Assembly: GCF_024609765.1 (NCBI RefSeq)
Contig: NZ_JANFDG010000006.1
Coordinates: 153,087 to 217,086, forward strand
Length of the DNA: 64,000 nucleotides
Source: Shinella pollutisoli
GTDB lineage: Bacteria; Pseudomonadota; Alphaproteobacteria; Rhizobiales; Rhizobiaceae
Direction: 5' to 3'
Position numbers and translations under genes: made by a program. A model generated the notes under the pieces. It had not been told where the DNA came from and searched no databases. It saw only the letters and a program-made list of their open reading frames with translations. Positions 55,022 to 64,000 of this stretch are shown one piece after another; the first letter of the stretch is position 1; the number at the start of each line of letters is the position of its first letter.

Positions 55022-56383
55022 ATGCCGATCAACATCACGATGCCCGCCCTTTCGCCGACGATGGAAGAGGGCAACCTCGCCAAGTGGCTGGTCAAGGAAG
55101 GCGATACGGTGAAGTCCGGCGACGTGATCGCCGAGATCGAGACCGACAAGGCGACGATGGAAGTCGAAGCCGTCGACGAGGGCACGGTCGCAAAGATCGT
55201 CGTCCCCGCCGGTTCCGAAGGCGTGAAGGTCAACACGGTGATCGCCGTGCTGGCCGCCGAGGGCGAGGACGTTTCCGCCGCCGCCTCGGGCGGGGGAGCG
55301 GAAAAGGCCCCCTCATCCGGCCCTTCGGGCCACCTTCTCCCCGAGGGGGAGAAGGAGAAGGCACCCGCCGCCCCGCACGTTTCCCCCTCTCTCCAGCGGG
55401 GAGAGGGTGGCGCGAAAGGGCCGGGTGAGGGGGGCGCCGCACCCGCCGGCGACCGCGTCTTCTCCTCGCCGCTCGCCCGCCGCCTGGCGAAGGAAGCCGG
55501 GCTCGACATTTCCGCGATCTCCGGCTCCGGCCCGCACGGCCGCGTCGTCAAGAGCGACGTCGAGAAGGCCGCCGCGTCCGGCGGCGCGAAGCCGGCGGCA
55601 GCTCCCGCCGCAGCGGCCGCCCCGGCGCCCGGCGCGGCCAAGGGTGCCTCCGACGATGCGGTGCTGAAGCTGTTCGAGCCGGGCTCCTACGAGCTCGTGC
55701 CGCATGACGGCATGCGCAAGACGATCGCCAAGCGCCTGCAGGAATCCAAGCAGACGATCCCGCATTTCTACGTCTCGGTCGACGTCGAACTCGACGCGCT
55801 GCTCGCGCTGCGCGGCCAGATCAACGCCGCCGCGCCCGAGAAGGACGGCAAGCCGACCTACAAGGTCTCGGTCAACGACATGGTGATCAAGGCGCTGGCG
55901 CTCGCGCTCCGGGACGTTCCGGACGCCAACGTCTCCTGGACCGACACGAACATGGTCAAGCACAGGCATTCGGACGTCGGCGTCGCCGTGTCGATCCCGG
56001 GCGGCCTGATCACGCCGATCATCCGCAAGGCGGAGACGAAGACGCTGTCGGCCATCTCCAACGAGATGAAGGATTTCGCCAAGCGCGCCAAGGAGCGCAA
56101 GCTGAAGCCCGAGGAATACCAGGGCGGCACGACGGCGGTCTCCAACATGGGCATGATGGGCGTCAAGGATTTCGCCGCCGTCGTCAACCCGCCGCATGCG
56201 ACGATCCTCGCCGTCGGCGCGGGCGAGCAGCGCGTCGTGGTCAAGAAGGGCGAGATCGCCATCGTCAACGCGATGACGGTGACGCTGTCCACCGACCACC
56301 GCTGCGTCGACGGCGCGCTGGGCGCCGAACTGCTCGGCGCCTTCAAGCGCTACATCGAGGATCCGATGGCGATGCTCGTCTGA
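55022..56383 (+). CDS. pdhC: Dihydrolipoamide acetyltransferase (E2) with a RIME-like insertion in its linker
   Basis: Forms the E2 core and transfers acetyl groups from lipoate to CoA. The 453-residue product has a lipoyl domain (1-80, Lys43), a linker, a peripheral-subunit-binding domain (about 147-180: [20 protein letters not shown]) and a catalytic domain ending with His426 and Asp430 in [15 protein letters not shown]. Residues about 96-139 ([20 protein letters not shown] ... KGPGEGGAA) are encoded by an in-frame palindromic element (55307-55436). The linker is already flexible, so function is probably retained. Confidence 0.97.
   Translation: MPINITMPALSPTMEEGNLAKWLVKEGDTVKSGDVIAEIETDKATMEVEAVDEGTVAKIVVPAGSEGVKVNTVIAVLAAEGEDVSAAASGGGAEKAPSSGPSGHLLPEGEKEKAPAAPHVSPSLQRGEGGAKGPGEGGAAPAGDRVFSSPLARRLAKEAGLDISAISGSGPHGRVVKSDVEKAAASGGAKPAAAPAAAAAPAPGAAKGASDDAVLKLFEPGSYELVPHDGMRKTIAKRLQESKQTIPHFYVSVDVELDALLALRGQINAAAPEKDGKPTYKVSVNDMVIKALALALRDVPDANVSWTDTNMVKHRHSDVGVAVSIPGGLITPIIRKAETKTLSAISNEMKDFAKRAKERKLKPEEYQGGTTAVSNMGMMGVKDFAAVVNPPHATILAVGAGEQRVVVKKGEIAIVNAMTVTLSTDHRCVDGALGAELLGAFKRYIEDPMAMLV
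55307..55436. repeat. RIME-like palindromic element inside the pdhC reading frame
   Basis: CCCCCTCATCCGGCC at the left end and GGCCGGGTGAGGGGG at the right end form an imperfect terminal inverted repeat, with CTTCTCCCCGAGGGGGAGAAGG and CTCTCTCCAGCGGGGAGAG hairpins inside. The structure matches the intergenic copies in this window. It adds about 43 codons without a stop, within the pdhC linker. Confidence 0.85.
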
Positions 56384-56397
56384 CAGCGGGGCCGGCC

Positions 56398-57039
56398 ATG
56401 AAAACCGTCCTCTGCTACGGCGACTCGCTCACCTGGGGCTACAACGCCGAAACGCTCGACCGGCACGCCTTCGAGGACCGCTGGCCGAGCGTGCTGGCGA
56501 AGGCGCTGGGGCCCGGGGTCACGGTGATCGCGGAGGGGCTCAACGGCCGGACGACCGCCTATGACGACCATCTGGCGGACTGCGACCGCAACGGCGCGCG
56601 CATCCTGCCGACGGTCCTGCACAGCCACGATCCGCTCGACCTCGTCATCCTGCTGCTGGGCGCCAACGACATGAAGCCGACGATCTGCGGCACGGCCTTC
56701 GGCGCGGTGCAGGGAATGGAGCGGCTGGTGGAGCTCGTGCGCCATCACGCATGGTCGTTCGGCGCCGGGGAGGGGCCGGAGATCCTCGTCGTCTCGCCGC
56801 CGCCGCTCTGCGAGACGGCGAACACGGCCTTCGCCGCGATGTTTTCCGGCGGCGTCGAGCAGTCGGCGATGCTGGCGACGCTCTATGCGGACCTCGCCGA
56901 CGAGACGGGCTGCGGCTTCTTCGATGCGGGCTCGGTCGCGCGCACCACGCCGCTCGACGGCGTGCATCTCGACGCCGAGAACACGCGGGCGATTGGCCGC
57001 GGGCTGGAGCCGGTCGTGCGCATGATGCTTGGACTTTGA
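56398..57039 (+). CDS. SGNH/GDSL-family hydrolase (arylesterase-like)
   Basis: 213-residue cytoplasmic esterase-fold protein with the four SGNH blocks: block I CYGDSLTWGYN (Ser), the glycine-asparagine region in EGLNGRTTAY and LLGANDMKPTI (Asn), and block V DGVHLDAENTRAIG (Asp, His). It resembles oligomeric acyltransferase/esterases described in mycobacteria and rhizobia. The natural ester is unknown. It lies 14 bases after pdhC, so it is probably transcribed with the pdh operon although unrelated in function. Confidence 0.92.
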   Translation: MKTVLCYGDSLTWGYNAETLDRHAFEDRWPSVLAKALGPGVTVIAEGLNGRTTAYDDHLADCDRNGARILPTVLHSHDPLDLVILLLGANDMKPTICGTAFGAVQGMERLVELVRHHAWSFGAGEGPEILVVSPPPLCETANTAFAAMFSGGVEQSAMLATLYADLADETGCGFFDAGSVARTTPLDGVHLDAENTRAIGRGLEPVVRMMLGL

Positions 57040-57107
57040 TCGGGATCAAGGAGGAGAAGGGGCGGCGGGCTAGGCTGGGATCATCAATCGAGAGAAGGAG
57101 ATGACCC

Positions 57108-57368
57108 ATGTCGAACACGCCGCACGAACTGGCCGAGGAATTTCCGGAACATGTCGCGAAGATGCGCCACCTGCGCGAGATCGACGGGCATTTCCACCGG
57201 ATAACGGAAGAATACCATGCGGTGAACAAGGCCATCCACCGCGCCGAGACGAACATCGAGCCGGTCGACGACTTCCGCATGGCGGACATGCGCAAGGAGC
57301 GGATGCGGCTCAAGGACGAAATCTACGGAATGCTCACGCGGCACGAGACGGTCGAAGAGCTTCCCTGA
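57108..57368 (+). CDS. YdcH family protein (DUF465)
   Basis: 86-residue soluble helical-hairpin protein. Both helices are rich in charged residues: FPEHVAKMRHLREIDGHFHR and FRMADMRKERMRLKDEIYGM. The pattern matches DUF465/YdcH, which has no known function. GAGAAGGAG lies before the ATG. It lies between the SGNH esterase and lpd in the extended pdh operon. Confidence 0.92.
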   Translation: MSNTPHELAEEFPEHVAKMRHLREIDGHFHRITEEYHAVNKAIHRAETNIEPVDDFRMADMRKERMRLKDEIYGMLTRHETVEELP

Positions 57369-57452
57369 GGGGCGGGTCCCGCTCCTCGCCGCGGCCGCCG
57401 CCCATCGCGGCCGGTCGCGGCAAGCACGAGCAACAGAGGAGTGGAAGCGCTC

Positions 57453-58898
57453 ATGTCGAATGCCTATGACGTCATCATCATCGGATCGGGCCCGGGCGGC
57501 TATATCGCGGCGATCCGCGCCGCCCAGCTCGGCCTGAAGACCGCCATCGTCGAGCGCGAGCACCTTGCCGGCATCTGCTCCAACTGGGGCTGCATCCCGA
57601 CCAAGGCGCTGCTGCGCTCCGCCGAGATCTTCCACTACGCCAAGCATCCGGGCGACTACGGCGTGAAGATCGAGGGCGCGGTGACGCCGGACCTCAAGGC
57701 CATCGTCGCCCGCTCGCGCGGCATCGCGCAGCGCATGAACGGCGGCGTCGGCTTCCTGTTGAAGAAGAACAAGGTCGACGTCATCTGGGGCGAGGCGAAG
57801 CTCACGAAGCCCGGCGAGATCGTCGTCTCCAAGACGGCGAAGGCCATCCAGCAGCCGCAGGCGCCGCTGCCGAAGACCGTCCTTCCCGAGGGCACCTACA
57901 CCGCCAAGCACATCGTCGTCGCCACCGGGGCGCGGCCGCGCGCGCTGCCGGGCATCGAGCCGGACGGCAAGCTGATCTGGACCTATTTCGAGGCGATGAA
58001 GCCGGAGGCGCTGCCGAAGTCGCTGCTCGTCATGGGCTCGGGCGCGATCGGCATCGAGTTCGCCTCCTTCTACCGCACGCTCGGCGTCGAGGTGACGGTG
58101 GTCGAGGTCATGTCGCAGGTCATGCCGGTCGAGGACGCGGAGATCTCCGCGCTCGCCAGGAAGCAGTTCGAGAAGCAGGGCATGAAGATCCTGCTCGAGG
58201 CCAAGGTCTCCAAGGTGGAGAAGGGGGCGAATTCCGTCACCGCCCATGTCGAGACCAAGGACGGCAAGGTCGAGAAGATCACCGCCGACCGGCTGATCTC
58301 CGCCGTCGGCGTGCAGGCGAACATCGAGAACATCGGTCTCGAAGCGCTCGGCGTGAAGACCGACCGCGGCTTCATCGCCATCGACGGCTACGGCAAGACC
58401 AACGTGCCGGGCCTCTACGCGATCGGCGACGTCGCCGGCCCGCCGATGCTCGCCCACAAGGCCGAGCACGAGGCCGTCATCTGCATCGAGAAGATCGCCG
58501 GCCTGCCGAACGTCCATCCGATGGACAAGTCGAAGATCCCCGGCTGCACCTATTGCCATCCGCAGGTCGCCTCGGTCGGGCTCACGGAGGCCAAGGCGAA
58601 GGAGCAGGGCCGCGACATCCGCGTCGGCCGCTTCCCCTTCGTCGCCAACGGCAAGGCGATCGCGCTCGGCGAGGACCAGGGCCTCGTCAAGACGATCTTC
58701 GACAGGAAGACCGGAGAGCTCCTCGGCGCCCATCTCGTCGGCGCGGAAGTGACCGAGCTCATCCAGGGCTTCGTCGTCGCCATGAACCTGGAGACGACCG
58801 AGGAGGAGCTGATGCACACGGTCTTCCCGCATCCGACGATCTCGGAGACGCTGAAGGAAAGCGTGCTCGACGCCTACGGGCGTGCACTGAACGCTTGA
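57453..58898 (+). CDS. lpd: Dihydrolipoamide dehydrogenase (E3)
   Basis: Re-oxidises dihydrolipoyl groups of PdhB/PdhC and reduces NAD+. The 481-residue product has FAD motif VIIIGSGPGGYIAAIRAAQL, the redox disulfide Cys42-Cys47 in GICSNWGCIPTKALL, the NAD motif VMGSGAIGIEFASFY and the active-site His/Glu in VFPHPTISETLKE. The ATG at 57453 (MSNAYDV) is preferred to the GTG at 57441 because GAGGAG is spaced suitably. The SNW spacing in the redox loop is typical of alphaproteobacterial Pdh-specific E3. Confidence 0.97.
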   Translation: MSNAYDVIIIGSGPGGYIAAIRAAQLGLKTAIVEREHLAGICSNWGCIPTKALLRSAEIFHYAKHPGDYGVKIEGAVTPDLKAIVARSRGIAQRMNGGVGFLLKKNKVDVIWGEAKLTKPGEIVVSKTAKAIQQPQAPLPKTVLPEGTYTAKHIVVATGARPRALPGIEPDGKLIWTYFEAMKPEALPKSLLVMGSGAIGIEFASFYRTLGVEVTVVEVMSQVMPVEDAEISALARKQFEKQGMKILLEAKVSKVEKGANSVTAHVETKDGKVEKITADRLISAVGVQANIENIGLEALGVKTDRGFIAIDGYGKTNVPGLYAIGDVAGPPMLAHKAEHEAVICIEKIAGLPNVHPMDKSKIPGCTYCHPQVASVGLTEAKAKEQGRDIRVGRFPFVANGKAIALGEDQGLVKTIFDRKTGELLGAHLVGAEVTELIQGFVVAMNLETTEEELMHTVFPHPTISETLKESVLDAYGRALNA

Positions 58899-58990
58899 AC
58901 GTGCTAAAGCCCGCCTCCACATGAGGCAGGCTTTCGGAACCTCGGTCCGCAAGACAGGCGGCAGGAGCCTGCCAGGAAAGCAGAATCGAC

Positions 58991-59968
58991 ATGGTCACCA
59001 TTCTCGACCGCACCAACCTCACGCCCGACAGCCAGCGGGTGCGCCATCCGGAGAAGGCCCATCGGCCGGACACGGAAGTGCTGCGCAAGCCGGAGTGGAT
59101 CCGCGTCAAGGCGCCGGTCTCCAAGGGCTATCAGGAGACGCGCGACCTCGTGCGCTCCCACAAGCTGGTGACGGTGTGCGAGGAGGCGGGCTGCCCGAAC
59201 ATCGGCGAGTGCTGGGACAAGAAGCACGCGACCTTCATGATCATGGGCGAGATCTGTACGCGCGCCTGCGCCTTCTGCAACGTGGCGACGGGCAAGCCGA
59301 ACGCACTCGACCAGGAGGAGCCGGAGAACGTCGCCAAGGCGGTGAAGCAGATGGGCCTGTCGCATGTCGTCATCACCTCGGTCGACCGCGACGATCTCGA
59401 CGACGGCGGGGCGGAGCATTTCGAGAAGGTGATCTTCGCCATCCGCGCGGCCTCGCCGCAGACGACGATCGAGATCCTCACCCCCGACTTCCTCAAGAAG
59501 CCGGGCGCGCTGGAGCGCGTCGTCGCCGCCAAGCCCGACGTGTTCAACCACAATCTGGAGACCGTGCCGGGCAACTACCTGACGGTCCGCCCCGGCGCGC
59601 GCTACTTCCACTCCGTCCGCCTCCTGCAGCGCGTCAAGGAGCTGGACCCGACCATGTTCACCAAGTCGGGCATCATGGTGGGGCTCGGCGAGGAGCGCAA
59701 CGAGGTGCTCCAGCTCATGGACGACCTCAGGACCGCCGACGTCGATTTCCTGACGATCGGCCAGTATCTCCAGCCGACGAGGAAGCATCACAAGGTCGAC
59801 CGCTTCGTGACGCCGGAGGAGTTCAAGTCCTACGAGACGGTCGCCTATACCAAGGGCTTCCTGATGGTCTCCTCCAGCCCGCTGACGCGCTCCTCGCACC
59901 ATGCGGGCGACGATTTCGCGCGGCTGAGAGCGGCACGCGAGCGCAAGTTGCTGGCCGCCGCGGAATAG
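58991..59968 (+). CDS. lipA: Lipoyl synthase
   Basis: Radical-SAM enzyme that inserts two sulfur atoms into octanoyl-lysine on PdhB, PdhC and GcvH. The 325-residue product has the auxiliary cluster cysteines Cys63, Cys68 and Cys74 ([12 protein letters not shown]) and the radical-SAM cysteines Cys89, Cys93 and Cys96 (CTRACAFC). The final serine of the third auxiliary-ligand motif is in [15 protein letters not shown]. It works downstream of LipB. It follows lpd after 92 bp and is closed by a strong terminator. Confidence 0.98.
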   Translation: MVTILDRTNLTPDSQRVRHPEKAHRPDTEVLRKPEWIRVKAPVSKGYQETRDLVRSHKLVTVCEEAGCPNIGECWDKKHATFMIMGEICTRACAFCNVATGKPNALDQEEPENVAKAVKQMGLSHVVITSVDRDDLDDGGAEHFEKVIFAIRAASPQTTIEILTPDFLKKPGALERVVAAKPDVFNHNLETVPGNYLTVRPGARYFHSVRLLQRVKELDPTMFTKSGIMVGLGEERNEVLQLMDDLRTADVDFLTIGQYLQPTRKHHKVDRFVTPEEFKSYETVAYTKGFLMVSSSPLTRSSHHAGDDFARLRAARERKLLAAAE

Positions 59969-59989
59969 ACATCCGCCGGGCGATGCTTT

Positions 59990-60023
59990 AAGCCCCGCCG
60001 TCCCGCAGGACGGCGGGGCTTTT
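59990..60023 (+). terminator. Rho-independent terminator after lipA
   Basis: AAGCCCCGCCGTCC and GGACGGCGGGGCTT form a long perfect stem with a short CGCA loop, followed by TTTT. It ends the extended pdh-lip transcript 22 bases after the lipA stop. Confidence 0.95.
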
Positions 60024-60040
60024 GCATGAGGAGAATCGCG

Positions 60041-60607
60041 ATGACGGTGTTCCTGACGCCGGAAGAGGCGGCGGCCCGGCTCGGGACGGCGGAGCGGGTG
60101 CTGGTGATCGGCTGCTCGGGCAGCGGCAAGAGCACGCTCTCGCGCCGGCTGGGCGAAAGCCTCGGCCTTCCCTGCGTCTCGATGGACCGCGAGGTCTTCT
60201 GGATGCCCGGCTGGCGAATGCGGCCCAGGGCCGAGGCGCTCGACCGGCTGAGGGAGATCGTCGCAAGGGAGCGCTGGATCATCGACGGCACGAGCCCCGG
60301 CACGCTGCCGCTGCGCCTGCCGCGCAGCCATCTCGTGCTGTGGCTCCGCCCGCCGCGCATCGTCTCGCTCTGCGGCGTCGTCTCGCGCTGGCTGCGCCAT
60401 CGCGGCCGCACGCGCCCGGACATGGCGGACGGCTGCCCGGAGAAGATCGACTGCGAATTCCTCTCCTATGTCTGGACCTTCGAGAAGACGCAAAGCCCGC
60501 AGATCGAGGCCAATCTGGCGGCCCACGGCGCCGGCGTGCCGGTTTGCGTGTTGAAATCGCGCGCCGAGGCGCGTCGCCTACTTGCCATTGCCGGGCGGGA
60601 ATATTAG
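60041..60607 (+). CDS. P-loop nucleotide kinase-like protein (AAA_17/FlaR-like)
   Basis: 188-residue ATP-binding protein. The Walker A loop is VIGCSGSGKSTLSRRL near residues 25-40; ERWIIDGTSPGTLPLRLPRS contains a likely Walker B-like region. The middle segment LVLWLRPPRIVSLCGVVSRW and the topology resemble the adenylate-kinase-related 'FlaR/topology modulation' group, whose substrate is unknown. The ATG at 60041 has GAGGAG eight bases upstream, better than the ATG 15 bases earlier. It follows the lipA terminator, so it has its own promoter. Confidence 0.86.
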   Translation: MTVFLTPEEAAARLGTAERVLVIGCSGSGKSTLSRRLGESLGLPCVSMDREVFWMPGWRMRPRAEALDRLREIVARERWIIDGTSPGTLPLRLPRSHLVLWLRPPRIVSLCGVVSRWLRHRGRTRPDMADGCPEKIDCEFLSYVWTFEKTQSPQIEANLAAHGAGVPVCVLKSRAEARRLLAIAGREY

Positions 60608-60617
60608 CTCTCGGCCC

Positions 60618-61082
60618 ATGCCCCAGTTCGAGACCCGCAGGCCCGTCCCCCACAGCGCCGATCAGATGTTCGCCCTCGTCGCCGACGTGGAGCGCTATCC
60701 GGAATTCCTGCCGCTGTGCGAGGCGCTTTCCGTGCGCTCGCGCAGGGAGCGCGACGACAAGGTGCTGCTGGTCGCCGACATGACGGTCGGCTACAAGGCG
60801 ATCCGCGAGACCTTCACCACGCAGGTGCTGCTCGACCGGAGCACGCGCACCATCGACGTGAAATACATCGACGGGCCGTTCCGCTTCCTCGACAACCGCT
60901 GGCGCTTCGAGGCGCTGCCGGACGGCACCTCGATGGTGCATTTCTTCATCGACTACGAGTTCAAGAGCCGCATCCTCGGCGCGCTCATGGGCTCGATGTT
61001 CGACCGCGCCTTCCGCATGTTCACGGAAGCCTTCGAGAAGCGCGCGGCGGCGATCTACGCCCCGCCGGGATCGGCGGCATAG
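60618..61082 (+). CDS. COQ10/RatA-type SRPBCC ubiquinone-binding protein
   Basis: 154-residue START-like lipid-binding protein. Features are HSADQMFALVADVERYPEFL, TVGYKAIRETFTTQVLLDRS, and KYIDGPFRFLDNRWRFE, all conserved in mitochondrial Coq10. In E. coli the relative is named RatA for an effect on ribosome joining; in alphaproteobacteria a ubiquinone role is the more natural guess. Start 60618 (MPQFETRR) gives the family N-terminus. Its stop lies two bases from the convergent cinA stop. Confidence 0.92.
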   Translation: MPQFETRRPVPHSADQMFALVADVERYPEFLPLCEALSVRSRRERDDKVLLVADMTVGYKAIRETFTTQVLLDRSTRTIDVKYIDGPFRFLDNRWRFEALPDGTSMVHFFIDYEFKSRILGALMGSMFDRAFRMFTEAFEKRAAAIYAPPGSAA

Positions 61083-61084
61083 GT

Positions 61085-61591
61085 TCAGTCCGCCGCGTTC
61101 GACAGTTCCACCAGCATTTCCAGGGCGGTGCGTATCGTCGCAAGCCGCACGGCGCTGCGGCCGAGGTCGCCGTAGCGCATTTCCCGGTGCAGCGTCCGGT
61201 GCCCCTTGCGGGCGGCGGCGAGGTGGACGAGGCCGACCGGCTTTTCCGGCGAGCCGCCGCCGGGCCCGGCGATGCCGGTGACGGCGACGGAGACGCTCGC
61301 CCGCGAACGGCGGAGCGCGCCCTCGGCCATCTCGATCGCGGTCGGGCGCGAGACGGCGCCGTGCGCCCTCAGGGTCCCGGCGGAGACGCCGATCATCTCC
61401 TCCTTGGCCGCGTTGGAATAGGTGACGAAGCCGCGGTCGAAGACCGCGGAGGAGCCGGCGATCTCGGTGATGGCGCCGGCGATCAGGCCCGCCGTGCAGG
61501 ATTCGGCGGTGGCGATCGTCAGCCCGCGCGCGGCGAAGCCGGCGACGATGGCGCGGGCTGTCTGCTCGATGTCGGCCGGCCAGATGCTCAT
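61085..61591 (-). CDS. cinA: CinA C-terminal-type nicotinamide-nucleotide amidohydrolase
   Basis: 168-residue single-domain protein equivalent to the C-terminal half of competence/damage-inducible CinA. It is the PncC type that deamidates nicotinamide mononucleotide. Segments [40 protein letters not shown] and [20 protein letters not shown] are characteristic. Its ATG overlaps the ispDF stop as ATGA, so it is translationally coupled to the isoprenoid gene. Confidence 0.95.
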   Translation of the reverse strand: MSIWPADIEQTARAIVAGFAARGLTIATAESCTAGLIAGAITEIAGSSAVFDRGFVTYSNAAKEEMIGVSAGTLRAHGAVSRPTAIEMAEGALRRSRASVSVAVTGIAGPGGGSPEKPVGLVHLAAARKGHRTLHREMRYGDLGRSAVRLATIRTALEMLVELSNAAD

Positions 61592-62787
61592 GCGTCGGTC
61601 CCCCTGTAGACGACGGTCGCCGTGGCGATGGCGGCGATCCCCTCGCGTCGCCCGACGAAGCCGATCCTCTCGTTCGTCGTCGCCTTGACGGAACAGCGGT
61701 CCATCGAAAGGCCGAGCATCTCGGAAAGGTTCCGCCGCATCGTCTCGCGGTGCGGCCCGATCTTGGGCGCCTCGGCGATCAGCGACACGTCGGCGTTCAT
61801 GATCGTGCCGCCCCTTTCGCGGACGAGTGCAGCGGCATGTTCGAGGAAGATGCGGGAGGCCGCCCCCTTCCACTGCGGGTCGGAGGGCGGGAAATGGTCG
61901 CCGATGTCGCCGGCCCCGCAGGTGGCGAGCAGGGCGTCCGTCAGCGCATGCAGCGCGACGTCGGCGTCGGAATGGCCGGAGAGCGCCTGCTCGTGCGGGA
62001 TGAAGACGCCGCAGAGCGTCACCCCGTCGCCGTCGACGAGCTGGTGCACGTCGTAGCCGTTGCCGGTGCGCACGTCGGGCAGGGCGGAGGAAAGCCGCTG
62101 GTCGGCCATGGCGATGTCCTTCTGCAGGGTGAGTTTCACGTTGCCGGCGCTGCCCTCGACCAGTTGCACGCGCACGCCCGCCCACTCGGCGATGGCCGCG
62201 TCGTCGGTGAAGTCGCCGCGCCCCGAGGCGGCCGCGCGCCGATGTGCCTCCAGGATGGTCGGGTAGCGGAAGGACTGCGGGGTCTGGGCGGCGAAGAGGC
62301 CGGCGCGCGACACGGTCTCGGCGACATGGCCGTTGGCGTCGGCGCGCTTCAGCGTGTCGGCGACGGCGACGACCGGCAGCACGGCCTCGGCCCCTGTGCG
62401 GAAGGCGGCGAGCGTGCGCTCCAGGATCGCCGGCTCCACGAAGGGCCGCACCGCGTCCTGGATGAGGACGTGGCTGATGCCGCTTGCGGCAAGCGCTTCC
62501 AGCCCCGCCAGCACCGATTGCTGCCGCGTCGCCCCGCCGTGGACGACGGAGAGCCGGTCGCAGTCGGGCCGCGCCGAGGCGAACAGCGCCTCGTCGTCGG
62601 GATGGATGACGGCGACGATATGGCAGGCCGGCGACCAGGCGAGGAAGAGGTCGAGCGTGTGGGCGATGACCGGCCGTCCGCCGATGCGGCGATACTGCTT
62701 CGGCCCCTCGGCATGGGCGCCGGCGCGTTCGCCGCGGCCCGCCGCCACGATCACCACGCCGCAGGATATGGCGTTCTCCCCCTGCAT
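61588..62787 (-). CDS. ispDF: Bifunctional IspD/IspF enzyme
   Basis: One 399-residue protein carries two steps of the MEP isoprenoid pathway. The N-terminal IspD (about 1-230) is a cytidylyltransferase with [13 protein letters not shown] and [11 protein letters not shown]. The C-terminal IspF (about 240-399) is a zinc enzyme that forms the cyclodiphosphate, with [29 protein letters not shown] and [20 protein letters not shown]. The intermediate IspE is encoded elsewhere. Such fusions are common in alphaproteobacteria. It is coupled to cinA by a four-base overlap. Confidence 0.97.
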   Translation of the reverse strand: MQGENAISCGVVIVAAGRGERAGAHAEGPKQYRRIGGRPVIAHTLDLFLAWSPACHIVAVIHPDDEALFASARPDCDRLSVVHGGATRQQSVLAGLEALAASGISHVLIQDAVRPFVEPAILERTLAAFRTGAEAVLPVVAVADTLKRADANGHVAETVSRAGLFAAQTPQSFRYPTILEAHRRAAASGRGDFTDDAAIAEWAGVRVQLVEGSAGNVKLTLQKDIAMADQRLSSALPDVRTGNGYDVHQLVDGDGVTLCGVFIPHEQALSGHSDADVALHALTDALLATCGAGDIGDHFPPSDPQWKGAASRIFLEHAAALVRERGGTIMNADVSLIAEAPKIGPHRETMRRNLSEMLGLSMDRCSVKATTNERIGFVGRREGIAAIATATVVYRGTDA

Positions 62788-62933
62788 TTCGGTCTGCCCA
62801 ACTCCCGTTCAAAGCGTTTCGGCGTGGTTTAGCCGGAAGGTCGGCGCAATACCAGCCGCCTTGCGAAAATTGGCCGGGCGCGCGAATACGGCTTGGCAAG
62901 GCCGGCAATGATGTCTAAAAATAGTGCAGAGAC

Positions 62934-63947
62934 TTGTCCTGCTTGAAAGATGAGCATTTGCCGATTCCCGATCTGTCCGCGCCGCTTTCCGTCGGCGGCA
63001 GCGCCTTGCGAAACCGGGTCGTGCTGGCCCCCATGTCGGGCGTCACCGACCTGCCGTTCCGCGATCTCGCCTGGCGTTTCGGCGCGGGCCTCGTCGTCAC
63101 AGAGATGGTGGCGAGCCGCGAGCTGGCGCTGAACGCGCGCGAGAGCTGGGCGCGCATCCGCAATTGCGGCATCCGCCCGCACATGGTGCAACTCGCCGGC
63201 CGCGAGGCGCACTGGATGGCCGAGGCCGCGCGCATCGCCGAGGGCGAGGGCGCCGACATCGTCGACATCAACATGGGCTGCCCGGCCAAGAAGGTGATCG
63301 GCGGCTATTCCGGCTCGGCGCTGATGCGCGATCCCGATCACGCGCTGTCGCTGATCGAGGCGACGGTGAAGGCGGTGAAGGTGCCCGTGAGCGTGAAGAT
63401 GCGGCTCGGCTGGGACCATGCGTCGATCAACGCGCCGGAGATCGCCGCGCGCGCCGAGGCCGCGGGCGCCGCCATGATCACCGTGCACGGACGCACGCGC
63501 ATGCAGTTCTACGAGGGCCGGGCCGACTGGCAGGCGATCCGCGCCGTGCGCGAGGCGATCTCCGTGCCGCTCGTCGCCAACGGCGACGTCGACACGCCGG
63601 AGGACGCGCGGGAAATCCTCCGCCGCTCCGGCGCGGACGCGGTGATGGTCGGCCGGGCGGCGCAGGGGCGGCCGTGGCATCCGGCGGTGCTGGCGGGCGC
63701 GTGCGCCCATCCGCGCACGCCGGAGATCGCCGCGGTTGCCGTCGAGCACTACCGCATGATGCTCGACTTCTACGGCGCCGAGGCGGGCCTGCGCCATGCG
63801 CGAAAGCATCTCGGCTGGTACCTGGAGCGGTTTTCGCAGGATCTTCCGGCCGCGGCGAAGGCGGAGATCATGACGGCGCGCGACGGCGCCTTCGTGGCCG
63901 ACCGGCTTGCCGCCGCGCTCGGCGCGCGCGGACGGGAGGCAGCCTAA
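62934..63947 (+). CDS. dusB: tRNA-dihydrouridine synthase B
   Basis: 337-residue FMN enzyme that reduces uridines in the tRNA D-loop. The barrel begins RNRVVLAPMSGVTDLPFRDL; the catalytic Cys116 is in DINMGCPAKKVIGGYSGSAL; FMN contacts are in VSVKMRLGW and ITVHGRTRMQFYEG. Start codons are weak: TTG at 62934 or 62943; both give the same domain. In rhizobia the gene normally precedes ntrBC and is co-transcribed with them. Here the sequence after its TAA does not match ntrB, as noted for 63948-64000. Confidence 0.95.
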   Translation: MSCLKDEHLPIPDLSAPLSVGGSALRNRVVLAPMSGVTDLPFRDLAWRFGAGLVVTEMVASRELALNARESWARIRNCGIRPHMVQLAGREAHWMAEAARIAEGEGADIVDINMGCPAKKVIGGYSGSALMRDPDHALSLIEATVKAVKVPVSVKMRLGWDHASINAPEIAARAEAAGAAMITVHGRTRMQFYEGRADWQAIRAVREAISVPLVANGDVDTPEDAREILRRSGADAVMVGRAAQGRPWHPAVLAGACAHPRTPEIAAVAVEHYRMMLDFYGAEAGLRHARKHLGWYLERFSQDLPAAAKAEIMTARDGAFVADRLAAALGARGREAA

Positions 63948-64000
63948 TGGTTTTGTCAAGCTGCATGTTTGAAGTTTGGGCTGAAGGGGGTTCTTGTCTG
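63948..64000 (+). other. Right edge: unexpected sequence after dusB
   Basis: Overlapping the dusB stop (TAATGG) a frame reads MVLSSCMFEVWAEGGSCL, unlike the PAS-like N-terminus of NtrB expected at this place. The lower GC composition (GGTTTTGTCAAGCTGCATG) hints at the end of a mobile element or a different gene. Too little is visible to name it. Confidence 0.4.

Noticed and set aside
60618..61082. RatA as a true toxin of a toxin-antitoxin pair
   Set aside because: No antitoxin partner is adjacent, and the COQ10-like sequence favours ubiquinone binding.

Overview
This window is GC-rich, densely coded alphaproteobacterial chromosome, most likely from the Rhizobiaceae (Rhizobium/Ensifer/Shinella-like). 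The evidence is a pdhABC-lpd-lipA-ratA-cinA-ispDF-dusB gene order, an E1-beta subunit carrying its own lipoyl domain, fused ispDF, ATP12 and COQ10-type proteins, several DUFs typical of Rhizobiales, and RIME-like palindromic repeats. Almost all of it looks like core chromosome. No complete insertion sequence, CRISPR array, prophage or rRNA operon was seen.

Layout. 1-5140: gcvH (cut by the left edge) and gcvT behind a tandem glycine riboswitch, then a lone Lrp-type ligand domain and a tightly packed rluC-HAD-ATP12 operon. 5217-11042: small membrane proteins, a guanidinium-exporter-type SMR gene with a candidate guanidine-II riboswitch, and a glutathione-dependent formaldehyde operon (adhC ... 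fghA) enclosing three poorly characterised genes. 11078-19200: EamA permease, lipB, tRNA-Leu(GAG), a HigBA-like toxin-antitoxin pair whose toxin is frameshifted, a peptide-deformylase homologue lacking metal ligands, mgtE, a MerR regulator, a three-gene membrane operon and a 33-residue membrane peptide. 19328-31975: sdaA, a D,D-carboxypeptidase with SPOR domain, BTLCP, PilZ, PAS, rhomboid, CBS and patatin proteins, hisI, folE, a NifU-like scaffold and yidD. 32048-32893: a strikingly AT-rich DUF2971 gene, probably acquired by transfer, followed by thrS and hspQ.

35780-47028 is the most unusual region. A five-gene minus-strand cluster, mostly overlapping, encodes a flavocytochrome of the ferric-reductase type, a 1095-residue protein with four CXXCH haem motifs and a C-terminal DUF4384-like domain, an OmpA-type periplasmic protein, and two secreted caspase-fold proteases, each with an intact His/Cys dyad, an EF-hand-like loop and a DUF4384-like C-terminal region. 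It converges on a coiled-coil protein and an orphan TAXI solute-binding protein. This looks like an envelope redox/calcium/caspase system; I know of no described function for the combination.

47179-64000: an RTX serralysin-type metalloprotease, then central metabolism (kdsA, eno, ftsB, pdhA, pdhB, pdhC, lpd, lipA). PdhC carries a RIME-like palindromic element inside its open reading frame, adding roughly 43 residues to the linker after the lipoyl domain. The window closes with ratA, cinA, ispDF and dusB. The last 50 bases after dusB do not read like the ntrB gene usually found there.
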